Position numbers and translations under genes: made by a program
Assembly (NCBI GenBank): GCA_032718565.1
Contig: JAVGVS010000285.1
Location: 182,423 to 246,422 of the forward strand
Length of the DNA: 64,000 nucleotides
Direction: 5' to 3'
Origin: Distichodus sexfasciatus
Taxonomy: Eukaryota > Chordata > Actinopteri > Characiformes > Distichodontidae
The notes under the pieces: generated by a model
Told to the model about the DNA's origin: nothing
What the model saw: only the letters and a program-made list of their open reading frames with translations
Database searches by the model: none
Shown: positions 1 through 12,081 of the stretch, in pieces
How the letters are laid out: the number at the start of each line of letters is the position of its first letter
How positions within the stretch are numbered: the stretch's first letter is position 1

Positions 1-1192
1 AAAGCTGTTCGTGAGTCGATCTGGTGTGTTAGAACTGGAAATAAATGCTAAAACTTTGCCGCTCTGTGGCCCATTAGGGGCTGAAACATTGCAGAAATCA
101 GAATTTATAAATACAAAAAGTAGCCCAGCTACCAAGAGACCCCCAGCAGGGAGGATGTTCAAAACCCCACGCTGAGGTTTGCCGTGCATCCGACAGAGAT
201 TGACGGACAGTCGATGACCTGAGCAAATAGGTCCCTTAGAGACGGAGAAGCGAAGACAGGAGGACAGAGGAGAGAGTGTGTTGTGTGTACCTCCATCATT
301 ACAGCGGGAATCCTTCTCTTCTCTATCATGAAATATTCACACCTACAGACCAGATGTGGCTAATTACGTTCACACAGGCACGTAGCGAGCTGCTGTGTGT
401 GCCAAATGTGTCCTGTTAGATGGGGCTGGGTGTGTTATGAAAGATATTGTAAAGGTCAGTCTGTGTCTAATCACTGGTGCCTGAAGTGTGTGTGTGTGTG
501 TCTACAGTGTGTGTGCACATTTTGCATTGCTTGTTTCCGAAACCAAGGCGTTTGCCTCCAAGCGGTCCTTGCATCCTTGTAAGCATGTCCGTATGTGACA
601 GACCTACACAACATCCCGTGGATACACACTTCACCCTCCGACAACACACACTTTTCCAAACTCATGCAGCCCTTAGCTGACAAGAACAATTATTACCTTC
701 CGCAAGTTCTCCTTGTTTAGCCGCAGGCTGCTCTTCTAGCAGCAGTGCTCAGAACTGACCGACTCGGCACTACATCCCCAAGCTAAAAGTCATGACAAAT
801 CGCAGGAAAGTGCACATCAGAAGAATCGCCGCCTTGCAATGACGTGGTTTGGCCACACGGTGGCCGTCCCCGAGTCGGTAGCTAAATAGTGTCCATGTTT
901 TCTGAAAAAAATGAGGATGAAAGAAGCTCTTACTTTCTCTCTTGAATTTCTCTCCTCTGTCCCTGTCCCGAATTCTATGTATGTGTGATCTGTTTGGGTT
1001 TACCGTGTGCTTTGTGTGTCTGCGGTTGTCGGTCCGTGCTTTTACCTGTGCGTCGACGTGGTTATTTTTACTTGTCTTGTTTGCGTGACTGTGTCCTTAT
1101 ATGTGTGCGACTTTGCCGTCTCGTTTTCCCGTGTCGCGCTTTCTTGTGCGTTCGTGTATTGTCTGTGTTTTGTGTGTGTATGTGGTGGATAG

Positions 1193-1291
1193 GTTACTCA
1201 TCCAGACGCGCCATGCTGCAGCAATTGCATGGCGTCACTATGTATTCGCATGACGAGTACCACGGCACCACCTACGCCTGGAGTGAGAAAG
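1193..1291 (+). CDS. stxbp5l: Possible variable exon of the tomosyn gene
   Basis: An open 99-nt segment lies between AG (1191-1192) and a strong donor, GAGAAAG|gtaagg. It encodes roughly YSSRRAMLQQLHGVTMYSHD followed by EYHGTTYAWSEK. Its end phase (one base left over) fits the start of the exon at 2723, giving the join ...SEK-ESRENSF. It would fall in the hypervariable loop of tomosyn, where exons are alternatively spliced. The acceptor is preceded by GT-rich rather than pyrimidine-rich sequence, and I do not recall this peptide from known tomosyns, so it may be fortuitous. Confidence 0.42.
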
Positions 1292-2722
1292 GTAAGGATA
1301 GGGCACTTGGGTGGGGCCAAAAAGGGGGTCCCACATGACTCCCACCACCACCTCCTCCCTCTCTTTTTCTTCTTCTTCTTCTTCCTCTTCTTCCTCGAAA
1401 TGCTCCGTGTAGTTCTGTCGCCCATCCTCGTTTGGTCACGACTCCCTGTCGTCTTCGTCACATCACAGCGAGTCTTCCAGCTTCTTAGCTCTTCGTCTCC
1501 AGGTCGGCCATCTTGTCCTTCTCACTGTCTCGCTCTCGCTCGCTCTCTCTGGGTTCTGGCCCGAAGCTGCTTCAGTCTCACGGTTTTGTTTATGATTGTT
1601 AAATGTGCGCAGATGCTGGTTTGCGTTATCCATTACCATTTCAGAACGTCTGGGTCTTAAAGGGAAAGTTTACCAGTGTTTCAAAATTGTCATGAACTAA
1701 TTAAAGGACGAATCAGAGAGTTTCCCTCGTTAAAACGGCTCCAACTTTGGCACCGCCAACCAACACCTTTATGGTGAACCTCTGAAGGTGGGAGCTTCAG
1801 AGGAAACTGTCAGTATATAACTTTGAAGTATTTATGACAGTTTTAAGGACACCGGGTGCCATCCATACACCCTTAATGATCTTCTGCTGCCTTTTAATCA
1901 CTTCTTACTTACCATAATATGAAACTACAACTTCTCCCAAAAATGCAATGATTAAATATGGAATAATACAGTACATTTTCAGGGAAACTATATGCCACAA
2001 GCCTGTTTTCATGCAGAACTGAGTGAAGGAACTGGCTCACAGCTTGGAGAGAGAGACTGAGAGAGAGCGAGTCTCCATTTTTAAATTATTGAGTTGGTGA
2101 GTGATGCAGAAAGACCCAGAAATACTTTATATGTTTTGAGTTTGACCTTATAAATATGCAGTAGAGGATATGAATTGGAGGCAGCCCCAGGTCAGTACTG
2201 TTAGTGTTAGTCTTCCAGTAAAGACTCAGGTCTTTAAACATTGCAAATGGTTGTGCAAATGAATGTGGTGTGTGGATTCACGCTTACCTGTCATAGTGCT
2301 GGTGTGTATGTGAGCTTTGTGTGTCTATAAAAATGTATTTAACATACAATTATGTCTTGATGAACTTGCAAAGCAATAAAAAACTATGATTAGAACCAAG
2401 AGTGCTCTGTGTTTTTCCATCACGTCATCCTGTTTGTAGTCATGCTTTTGTTACTTGCTTATGGTCCTCGTTTTCTGTTCGGATGGAAATGGATTACTTG
2501 GAAATGAAATGACGTCAGTGTGCAGTCAATTAAGAATAACCTCCCCTTTTGGTCATGTACAGGTCTGCGATTCTTATTCATGTGTAAAGCTTTTCTCATT
2601 TTTGCTCTCATGCTTTTCTCCCCCTCTCTCTTTCTCTCTCTCTATATATATACCTTCATCTCTCCCCAATTTCTCCTTCTGTCTCCGTCTCAACCTCCCT
2701 GTCCTTCCCTTCTCCTTCGCAG

Positions 2723-2962
2723 AGAGTCGTGAGAATTCCTTTAGTCGTTCGCGGAGCTCCAGCGTCTCCAGTATAGACCGGGACACCAAAGAGGCGGTGA
2801 CCACGCTGCAGTTCGCCGAGTCGTACGGCCGCAAGTCGGACGCTCTACCCACGCCATGTTTGTGGGTCGGCACCAGCCTGGGCCTGGTGCTGCTGGTGCC
2901 GCTCTCCATCCCCGTCGACGAGCAGGAGAGAATGGAGGAGCCTGTCACCGTGGCACCTACCG
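2723..2962 (+). CDS. stxbp5l: stxbp5l exon: end of hypervariable loop and propeller strand
   Basis: Acceptor is ...ttcgcag|AGAGTCG and donor is CTACCG|gtaggc. It encodes ESRENSFSRSRSSSVSSIDR, a serine-rich stretch, then CLWVGTSLGLVLLVPLSIP, a conserved propeller strand. The exon is GC-rich against AT-rich introns. A tract of about 130 pyrimidines precedes the acceptor. Confidence 0.93.
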
Positions 2963-5900
2963 GTAGGCGCCTCGACTGCCTCGCCAATGGTTTCCTCCAA
3001 ATTTAAGGACAGTGTGCGTGATGGTTTCAATAACTGGACGTGGAAGCGTACACGTCTTAACTGGCAGGGGCATGACAGACATGAAGGAAGGGCTGGTTTC
3101 TTGAACATGGGCTAAGCCTAGTCTTGGACGAACTTGCAATGGAGATTTACCACTGACAGTCAAAGTTAGCCTAGGACTAGTCTTAGTCTTAGACTGGGAA
3201 GCTGGCCCAAAGAGTCTACATGAGTCAGTCTGGGTAATGAGGAAAAGTAGTGGTGGCATGTCCTGGTTAAGAAGCCTCATGGACGGAGAGTAGAAACTCC
3301 CCTTGACTCCCCCTGCTTTGGCTGTAATACTCCTGAAGTGGCAGATTTCAGCAGATTACTGAGGTGAGAAGAGTCTCTGATGATCCTCGTTGCTCTGGTC
3401 CAACACCTCCTGGTCAGATACTTTGGTTGCTCCAAAATCCTTGGTCTAAAATGATATGTACTGACCTGAAATCGTAGGGATGACCTACATGGAATGGCAA
3501 GTTTCTGCTGAAACAATGGGCTCTTCTGCTGAAAGCCTTTGAGAGACTCTCTGTGCAGGATCTCAGTGATCCAGGAGATGATATACTTGAACTTGAAACA
3601 AAGGCACATGGAGGTCTTCACTACGTTCTACAACATCCAGGAGGTTGTTCAGCTTGTGCTTTGGTATTTTGTTCTTGGGTTAAACCAGTATCTGTCTGAG
3701 GGTGTTGCTGGGTCTGAAGAGCACTTGGATGTTATGCCTGGATTCTTCTTCTAAGTTCCTCTATTGATCGTTTCTCATTCTTCTTTGATATCAGCATATC
3801 AGTTAGCCAGTCATCATTTTTGGCTAATCTTCAAGATGAAAATCTATCCTGACTGCATATTATTTCTAAAAATTTTTTTTACTAAGGGTAGCCTTTTTAA
3901 TGGATTTTTTCCAGGCTGTAAAATTACGGCATTCTCCTTTAATTAAAGTGCAGGACTACGGCTCGGCAAGAGAGCTCGGAAGGGATTGGTCATTTTAATT
4001 ACATCTGGCGCATGGCAGCCATAGGACAAGGTCATCTGGACAGAGTTGTGAAGTTACTATCGAACTGTACTTGGAATAATTGATAGTGGCTTTAATTGAC
4101 GTCACGCTGGACGGTGATACTCCGTGTCATTGAGAAACCGATGATGCAGTGTGTACACTCCATTTACTTTTATTTTCATTGCCTAACGAGCAAATGTTGG
4201 CCTGTCCTTGGTTAGTTCACCTTCCTCTAGACTTGCAGGAGCCTCTAGTCAACTAAGTTACTGCCAGAGTTACAAACCTTTCCAAGTGTCTTCAAAGTAC
4301 GAGTCAAAAAGTCTATATCTGTCCAGTGAAGTATATATACGTAAAAAAAAAAAAAAAACCTTTTGGATAAGTGCCTTAAGGTGCACTTAGTTCCCTAGCT
4401 GTTCCTTGAAGAGGTGGGCCTTCAGACAACGTTTGAAGACAGCAAAGGACTCTGACAGCGAGAGGGAGTTGATTTCACCATTGAGGAGCATAAATGAGAA
4501 GAGTCTTTTGATGGTCTGAGAGGACGGGACGTGACCTGTGCCAATAAGTAAGACAAGGCCTGCCCATTTTCACCTTGTGGGCAAGTGTTAAGGTTTAATA
4601 TTTAATGTAGGAAGCTTCTGGGAGGCAGTGGAGGTTTCAGGGAAGTAAGGATTCAAGAATCTGTTTAGGTCCTCCGTCATCTAGGACATGGTAATCTTGA
4701 GAGCTTGAATCGAAGGCAACAGGACTTTTTTGAAGGTTCTTGAAGATGTTTTCATCTCTCGTCTGAAAGCCTTCAAGAACCTTCAAAGAAGTCCAGTTGT
4801 CTTCAAGTCAAGCTGTCTGGATTGTAGTGTTGTCTTGCGCTATCATTCTGAATCAGCTGAAGGAGTCTAGATGCCTTCAAAGGGAGGCCAGCTAGTTGAG
4901 AGCAGTTGTTTCAGTTGTTCCATGGTAATCTTGAGAACTTTGAAAGTCTTTGAAGATATTTTCACCTCTCACGCAAAAGCCTTTGAGATTAAAGGTGAAA
5001 CCTCTTCAAGAACCTTAAAAGAAATCCCGTTGCCTTCGATTCAAGCTGTCAAGATTGTAGTGTTGTTTTTTGGTTTCGCTCTGAATCAACTGAGCTAGTC
5101 TCGATGCCTTCAAAGGGAGGTCTGCTAAGTTGGAACTGACAAGATTGGATGAGAAGCTGTATTGCAACAGTATTGAGAAATCCTGTTCCCTCGACCCTTT
5201 CTTTCTGTCTTTCTTTCCTTGCCTCATCCTTCTCTCCCTCTTTTCTTCTCTTTCCCCCTCCAACTCTCTCAGGAACGGTCCTGATGCTGAAAGGTTCAGT
5301 CCTGCGTTTCAGCTTCCTGGACTGCGCCGGCACCCTGTTGTTGGCCCCTTATGAGGTCTGGAGGGAGCCCCACGCCCCCGAGGACCCCGATCGCCCACGG
5401 CGCCGGAAGCTGGTCAACTTCTCGCCCTGTTCGTCGCAGGAGGCCAGCAGCGACGGCCACCTGGCCGTGGTGTGCTCCGAGAGGCAGGCCAAGGTCTTCC
5501 TCATGCCCTCGCAGGCCTGCCTGTACGTGCACAACATCACAGAGTCGTCCTTCGTGCTGCGCGCCGACGTGGTGGCCGTCGCCAACAGCGTGTGCCTCGC
5601 CTGCTTCTGCGCCAACGGCCACGTCATGATCCTCAGGTGCGGCTCCGCGTTTCAACTGCGGCCAAAATTTTTAGGAGCGTATCAATCTAAAATGAAAATC
5701 ATTTTACATATTGTAACGTCACTCTGTGTCTCATGCACCGATTTAAAGTTGCACATTGGCATTTAATAACTTAAGAACTTAGCTTTTGAGATTAATTTAT
5801 TAATCATATTTGTGATGTTTTTACCTAAACTTTACTGTTCAATTCATACCTTCCTAGTTCCAGTTACTATAACCTCTCACTTTGTTTTAGAACTGAACGC

Positions 5901-8900
5901 CACTCGTGCAATCTCTTAAATCTCTTATCTCCTGCAGCATTGATTTCCTTAGTCCGGCTCCTAATCCCAGGTATAGGAGAGAGCCTTTCTTAATCCTGGG
6001 GGCATCCCTGGTGTTTATCAATCGGCTGGCGCTGCTCACTACAAGTCACTATTGATTTACTTCTTCCTTTATCCGATGTCGGTTTTCGTTAAAGTAAAAC
6101 GTTGACAGCTTTGGGTTTGGATGGATTCCGTGGAAGGTAGAGGAACTGTGATTTTTACCCGCTTGAAAGATTGAGTGGTTATGTATTTGTGTGTGTGTGT
6201 GTGTGTGTGTGTTACAGCCTCCCCAGTTTACGGCCCCTGCTGGATGTGCACTACCTGCCGCTAACAGACATGCGCATTGCTAGAACGTTCTGCTTCACTA
6301 ACGGAGGGCAGGCCCTCTACCTGAGCTCTCCCACAGAGATCCAACGCATCACCTACAGCCAGGAGATGTGTGATAATCTGCAGGTCTGTGTGTGTCTGTG
6401 TGTGTGTGTGAGGGAGTGCATGCTAGTGACTGTGGGTGTATATAATGGGTGCACATTTTTTGGCGTGTGTGTGTGTGTGTGTGTGTGTGTTGGGGGTTGA
6501 TGGTGCCTATTGAAGTGAAATGTCATGCTTGTCATTGAGGCTTTGAGCTCTGCTGAGCTGCACCCTGGTGCACCTCTCCCTCCCTCTCTCCACACACACA
6601 CACACACTCAGTTGTCGCTGCCACTGTCATTTAGCTCAGATCTGAGAAAAATGAGTGGCTAAAAAACAATTGCATTTACCAAGGTAGTGGCAAGACCTTT
6701 GCGTGTTATATAACTGTATAATTATAAGGTTTAATAATTTCATATTAATATTAAATAATGAGAAGTTGTGTAATGTTAAAAATAGTGTGTATATATATAT
6801 ATATATTTTTTTTTTTGAATTATTGCTTTCACTGTTCATGATTAAACCTTGTGAAAAGACCATTTTCATATTAACAAAACATGTCGACGTTAACAGTAAC
6901 AATAAAATATAATGTTATAATTATATCATGTAAAATTTACGAGATGGATTTCCTTTTGACTCTCACTGTAGATAAATTCATAGGATATAACTATAACAGA
7001 TTGTCACACACAACCAGGACAGTTGTAGAGTGACGTTATGCACTATAAATGCACAATTTAACTATAAATCATAAACGTTAACAATATAACAGTGAAGTTT
7101 AATTAACACAACTCCTAGGCGCTCTTTCTGTCATTTTTGAGCATTTTTCCAAGTTCATACAGTTCAATCGGATGACAAATTTGTTGACAGTTGAAATATG
7201 GAATCATAATACAAGTATTAAATGTTCACGAACTAGAGTTTAATAAATTGATTAATATAAATCTTAATAAACCTGAACGCTTAAACGACCTGCTTTACTA
7301 AATCAATACTGTGTATTTGTAATGTATATCTGACATATAATAGCGCTTTGGTCTATATTTGGTTAAAATTGTTGAAAACAATCTAGTTAATTTCTTTCAC
7401 ATATTTAATAGAGTATCATTTTATAAATGCTAAAACGTATATTTAAAATATAATTAAATTTAATCAAAATATTTTATATGCTGAAACCCTGGTACCACAC
7501 TGCCATCTGCTGGAGGAATCTAAAGGAACTTAATAATGTTGGATTCTCACTACATTTTTTGCCGTTCTTTCTGCTTTTGCAATCGACTGCTTGCTGAATC
7601 ACTCGATCGATTAACCGATTGATGCCCTGCAGGAGATGCTGGGGGAGCTTTTTACGCCCATAGAGACCCCCGAGGCGCAGAACCGGGGCTTCTTGAAGGG
7701 CTTTTTTGGAGGCAACGCCCAGACGTTTGATCGAGAAGAACTTTGTGAGTTTAACTGAATTTACCGTTGTTATATACAGTTGTATAACTGTACTAAGTGC
7801 AGTGCGAGAGAGACAGAGATTTGAGGATTTCTTTTCAACTTGTTACCGCAGTTGGCGAGGCAGCAGCAGGAAAGGCTTCCCGCAGTCTGGCCCAACACAT
7901 CCCGGGTCAGGGCAGCGTGGAGGGCATGAGGGCGGCTGCAGGCGGGGCGGTGGGGGAACTGGCCCGAGCCCGAATCGCTTTGGACGAGAGAGGACAGAGA
8001 CTGGGAGAGCTGGAGGAGAGAACGGCTCTGATGATGACCAGTGCGGAGACATTCTCCAAACATGCCCATGAGGTAAGAGAAGAGCAGAAGAGAAGTCTGT
8101 ATAACTTTTAGACTCTTCATGCTACAGAGTGATTCTTTCACTGTTGCATTCAGTTTCAGTTAAATTTGCAGCAAAGTGATTATTATATTGCCTTAAATAC
8201 GTAGCTATAATATCATATGAAATGACAATGATCACGGTTATTTTCATATTAATGATACTTGACTTTAACAGTGAATGTCAATTAATAACCATATATAAAG
8301 GTCAACAACAGTTAAAATGTAAGTAAATGGTTGTGGATTTGTGTCCAAAATCATTAAAATCGTCCTCCACTAAAGGCCTGTTTACACGAATGCGTGTATT
8401 TTTATAAATGCATATTTATTTATATCTTTGGGCCGTTCATTTACACATATTCACGGAATCCAGCGTTTAATAAAATCTTCACTTTGAAGGGCGTTTAAAA
8501 AATATGCGTTTAAGGTGGATAAGAGTCTGTTTAGAAAACGTTTTTGGTTTTTTTGCATTTATAAAAATATCCACATTCGAGGAAAAAAGAACTCTGTTTA
8601 CATGTAAACAAATGACCCAAACGTATAAAAAATATACGCATTTATACAAATATCCGCATACGTGTAAACAGGCCCTAAATTGCATTGCGGAAGAAGTTGG
8701 TTAGTCACGATATAACGCTTAAGTAAAGCTTTCTGTAAGTGCCATTGTTGATTGCAAGCTATTCTGACAAGCCAGGTTGTCGATGTGGAGTTGACGCACC
8801 ACATAGCCGTGGATCATTTTGGACAAGATCTGATTAACACTGAATGCCATGCTGTAGAAGTTATTGTCACTCCATCACTGGCGTAAAAATAAAATCTTCA

Positions 8901-9105
8901 GCATCTAACATGGCACTTGGCATCAATTGTGGATCAGTCTGGGAACACTGATCATGACTACAAAATATATCTGCTATTGTTTTAGGCTTTAATGCAAATT
9001 TTCAGTTAAATCAAAGGACTGCAATGCTCATTGTAGCTTTCTACTGTGTTTTACCTTCCGCAGCTGATGCTGAAATGCAAGGACAAGAAGTGGTATCAGT
9101 TTTAA
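2723..9105 (+). CDS. stxbp5l: Tomosyn (syntaxin-binding protein 5-like), 3' part of the gene
   Basis: Tomosyns bind syntaxin and SNAP-25 in the cytosol and restrain SNARE-dependent exocytosis. They have a Lgl-type double WD40 beta-propeller followed by a C-terminal R-SNARE-like coil. Exons seen: 2723-2962, 5273-5636, 6218-6383, 7633-7744, 7852-8072, 9064-9105. Splice phases agree throughout and there are no internal stops. The first three encode the end of the second propeller (CLYVHNITESSFVLRADVV, IARTFCFTNGGQALYL). The next is the linker GFFKGFFGG. Then comes the SNARE-like motif (ELARARIALDERGQRLGEL), and the protein ends in KDKKWYQF. From memory, the stretch from FTPIETPEAQNRGF onward matches mammalian STXBP5L better than STXBP5 (PIET, QTFDREELFGEA, RIALDERGQRLGELEE). 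The amino-terminal exons lie upstream of the window. Neighbouring human 3q13 genes (nepro, gtpbp8) support the STXBP5L call. Confidence 0.93.
2963..5272 (+). other. Intron of stxbp5l with old interspersed repeats
   Basis: No coding signal. At 3100-3220 there is a copy of a dispersed motif (gaacatgggctaagcctag) seen again near 16190, 18145 and 63780-63860. The part at about 4385-4610 is related to the dispersed repeat at 16880-17460. The last part holds a tandem duplication, listed separately. Confidence 0.6.
4689..5121. repeat. Two tandem copies of a roughly 220-bp fold-back repeat
   Basis: Segments 4689-4889 and 4918-5121 are diverged direct copies. Both begin near 'catggtaatcttgaga', contain 'gattgtagtgttg', and end 'gatgccttcaaagggagg'. 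Each has an internal inverted repeat: 'ttgaaggttcttgaag' pairs with 'cttcaagaaccttcaa'. This is typical of a dispersed fish fold-back family. Confidence 0.7.
5273..5636 (+). CDS. stxbp5l: stxbp5l exon: second beta-propeller
   Basis: Acceptor is ctctctcag|GAACGG and donor is ATCCTCAG|gtgcgg. The exon is open throughout and begins GTVLMLKGSVLRFSFLDCAG. The conserved block EVWREP...RRRKLVNFS is followed by AVVCSERQAKVFLMPSQACL and ends CLACFCANGHVMIL. Confidence 0.95.
6218..6383 (+). CDS. stxbp5l: stxbp5l exon: second beta-propeller
   Basis: Acceptor follows a (GT)n run (gtgttacag|CCTCCCC) and donor is CTGCAG|gtctgt. It encodes SLPSLRPLLDVHYLPLTDMR and then SPTEIQRITYSQEMCDNLQ, almost identical to vertebrate tomosyns. 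GT microsatellites lie directly on both sides. Confidence 0.95.
7633..7744 (+). CDS. stxbp5l: stxbp5l exon: linker before the SNARE motif
   Basis: It encodes EMLGELFTPIETPEAQNRGF then FKGFFGGNAQTFDREEL. Acceptor is ccctgcag|GAGATG and donor is GAACTTT|gtgagt. The last codon is split and completed as Phe by the next exon. Confidence 0.95.
7852..8072 (+). CDS. stxbp5l: stxbp5l exon: R-SNARE-like coil
   Basis: It encodes GEAAAGKASRSLAQHIPGQG and then most of the VAMP-like helix (GELARARIALDERGQRLGEL...FSKHAHE). This helix competes with synaptobrevin for the t-SNARE dimer. Donor is CATGAG|gtaaga. Confidence 0.95.
8372..8678. mobile_element. MITE in a tomosyn intron
   Basis: A roughly 305-bp unit is bounded by inverted ends: 'aggcctgtttacacg' at 8374-8388 pairs with 'cgtgtaaacaggccct' at 8661-8676. 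The interior is AT-rich and also partly palindromic, with repeated 'tatacgcatttata'-type motifs. A related fragment lies at about 57790-57875. There is no coding capacity. I could not define a clean target-site duplication. Confidence 0.7.
9064..9105 (+). CDS. stxbp5l: stxbp5l terminal coding exon
   Basis: This short last exon encodes LMLKCKDKKWYQF and a TAA stop. KDKKWYQF is the invariant tomosyn C-terminus. The 3' UTR follows. An AATAAA at about 10475 is one candidate polyadenylation signal, and the true 3' end cannot be fixed from sequence. Confidence 0.95.
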   Translation: MMLKCKDKKWYQF

Positions 9106-12046
9106 AGGGGCCTGTGCGAAGGATAATTCTGTCCTCCCGCCACAAGAGGGCGCCACTCTGGGACACGGACCTTCACTCTTTGGCTGAGAGAGCGCAAGGC
9201 GCAGAGGGACTTTGGGGCCGTTCCACTTCGCTCGGGACCGCGTGTACAGAACTGTGTCGCAGTCAGGCTGGATGGACAGACAACAGAGGACGGGGGGGAA
9301 AATAACGACGGACACGTACCATTAAGCGTTGAGACGGGAGGTTAAGTCCCTCCCGCTCTGGGAAAAGGGGCGGAGCAAGTGGGTTAGACCATCTTCGTTC
9401 ATGTACAGGGGTCGGGGTCTTCACAGGACGTAGAAAGTGACTCTTGCTGTGTAGATACTCTGAAGGTTAACCAAACCAACAAAGGCTGCATGAAACAAAA
9501 ATGGATGACCTATAAAAACATAAAACTGCCATATTCAAAAAGCAGCATGTTACAAAAAGGGAGAAAATAAAAGAATAACATACTTTTATTTAATACTATA
9601 AGCCAATACCAGAAACTTATGAGGAAAGAAAAACTTTCTATTTTTTGAAATAGCGATAAAATATAAATAAAAAAAAAGAAAACTGTATACCTGCGTTGCT
9701 ATAAGGCCAAAATCTTCTTCTTCTTCTTTGAATTACACCATACGTTCTTTTAATAATACATTCTTTTAAGTATCCACCACTCTCTTCATATCGATAACTG
9801 ACACAATGTGTTACACCCTCGTATGACTATGGCAGAACAGATAAAAGCAAATAAAAAGGTAAAAAATCAACTACTCACCACAAACACACGACAAACCATT
9901 ACACAACTTAGCGAAATGAAGCAGCTGCTGACAGGAAAATTTTCCCTAAACCAACTTTTAGCACCAAACAAGTTACTTCACCCTCTCCTAGAAATGTAAG
10001 AAGCGAGGGGGTAAAAGTGGTTTTAGACGTATAAGTGAGAAGTGAACAGTATTTTGGCAATACGTGCCATGAGTGTACGTCTGTGCGGTCTTCTATGGGT
10101 GTGTTTCTATTCATGAAGCCTGTGTAATAATACATGTGCCATATTCTAGATGGGTGAAGTATCTTTCCTGTAAACTAGCGATGAACTACTTCTGTCCGTG
10201 CTTGATATTTTTGAGCTGTTATCTGTAAATGAAACTTGTCTTAACTCCAGCCCGAGGATGTGTGGCGTTTCAACTGTTCATTTCTAATTGTGCGTGTGTG
10301 CTTTTTTTAAACAAAGACTTTTTTTCAGCTGGCCTGTTATTTTGTCTCGTTTCTCGTTTCGTTTTTCGAACTTTTTCGCTGCCTTGGGTCACGCGTAACA
10401 GAGCTCGACGAGTCGCCGTGTACCTCACTAACAGGACACTGTAGGAAGAGTGTGCGAGAGAGAGACAGAGAGAGAATAAAAGCCTCTGCCAAATCCATGA
10501 AGCTTGAACGGGTTTGTGGGGAGTGCGTTTGTGAATTTAGCGCGTAGAACGACTTTGAAGTTTACATCGTGTCAGATGATTGTTCACTTGTGTCTTCAGG
10601 TTCTTTGAATATGTATACGGCGGTGGAGACTGAGCCAATCGGGACGCTAACGAGAGTTCTTAGCGAAGGTTAAAATCTCGTCGTTTCGGCCGAATACATG
10701 GCGTGTTTAGAGTGGATGAATAGCCTTGCACTGTGGGCTCAGTCCTAGTCGGATCGATGTTTGCCAAATGTGTTTGGCAAAACCTTTCTGAAATGTATTT
10801 TCAAGTTTGAAATTCTGTTTGTTTGTGTTCCTTTTCTCTTCCTTTGGTTTCTTGTGCTATTGCTGTGCACATTCCGTTTCTGCTTCACCCTAAAAATTCC
10901 CACTTTTTCTGCTCTTCAGCTATGTATAAAGAAGGGGCTACACATTGATCTATGTTGAAAAATCTAAATGGAAACCACAATCAGACACCAGTACTGTTAG
11001 ACTCAATCTCTGTACTGTTCGAGTTCATGGTACGGAAGATAAAAACTGTTTACATCACATATTACGCATACCCCAAAAGCTAACGCTAAACAAGTTAGCA
11101 AATCATTAATGACAGTATTTAGGCTCAACTATCAATCCAATGAACATATAGCCATGAAAGCAACAAGAATGTTCAAATGTTAAAAATATTCCTGTTATTC
11201 ATGTCACATTCGTTTCAGCTGGAAAAAAAAGAATACAGGGTGTTTTTTTGTTTCTATGTTCTCAGCTTTTATACTAAAATGTACAGTCAAATTTAAAAAG
11301 GAAAATTAAGGGGATGAAACATCATACGATGAAACCGCTGAATAATGTGATTTGGATATTCCTCTGTAAATATTGTACCTGTTGAAAGATGGTACCATGT
11401 CTAACATTCTGAATGGAGTTCTGTAGTAACCCCTTCTATCCCAAAACTCTTGAGCCGCTGGTCTCTTCGGTGAAAGGCAGAAACGTCGGTCTTGTTTAAA
11501 TGGATAACTACCACCTTTTGTTCTTATCGATATTACAGTAGTGTTATAGAGATTACTGGACTAAAAAAAAAAAATCCTGAAACATATGTTGATGCTAATC
11601 AAGTTGAAATAAACATTGATTGATGTACACGTGATAATGTGGGACTGAATTATTTATCTTAAAGTTGGTTTCAAGAATGGTTTTCACCCCCTCACTGTTA
11701 CTTTCCTTGTTATTTTCATCTTAATAATAATCTTGACTTATTTACTATTCAATTAAGTGACAAAAAAGTCCAAGATTCATGTTGAGTACTCACTTAAAAA
11801 ACTTGTAAAATGGGACTTGTTTCTGTAATATACAAGACAAATATCCAACACAGATTTGTTAAAAGACAATTTATGTTTACAGAAATTAGCATTATAAATC
11901 TGATGACAAAATATCCATGTATCAATTATTTCAGACAAATATTTTGAAATGTATTTTGGTGAAATATTGTTAGGTTAACAAAACTGGTATCACAATTAAA
12001 TTTTTTCTACATACAATTTTATAAATATATATATAACTATACATAT

Positions 12047-12081
<35 letters not shown>

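Noticed and set aside
1205..1234. Regulatory palindrome gccatgc...gcatggc
   Set aside because: A 7-bp stem within a possible exon; too short to claim function.
2574..2987. 137-codon - strand frame over the first tomosyn exon
   Set aside because: Antisense shadow of a conserved exon and its pyrimidine tract.
5296..5655. Open frames of 90-119 codons on both strands over the tomosyn exon
   Set aside because: Shadow frames of a GC-rich conserved exon; only the frame ending CLACFCANGHVMIL matches a family.
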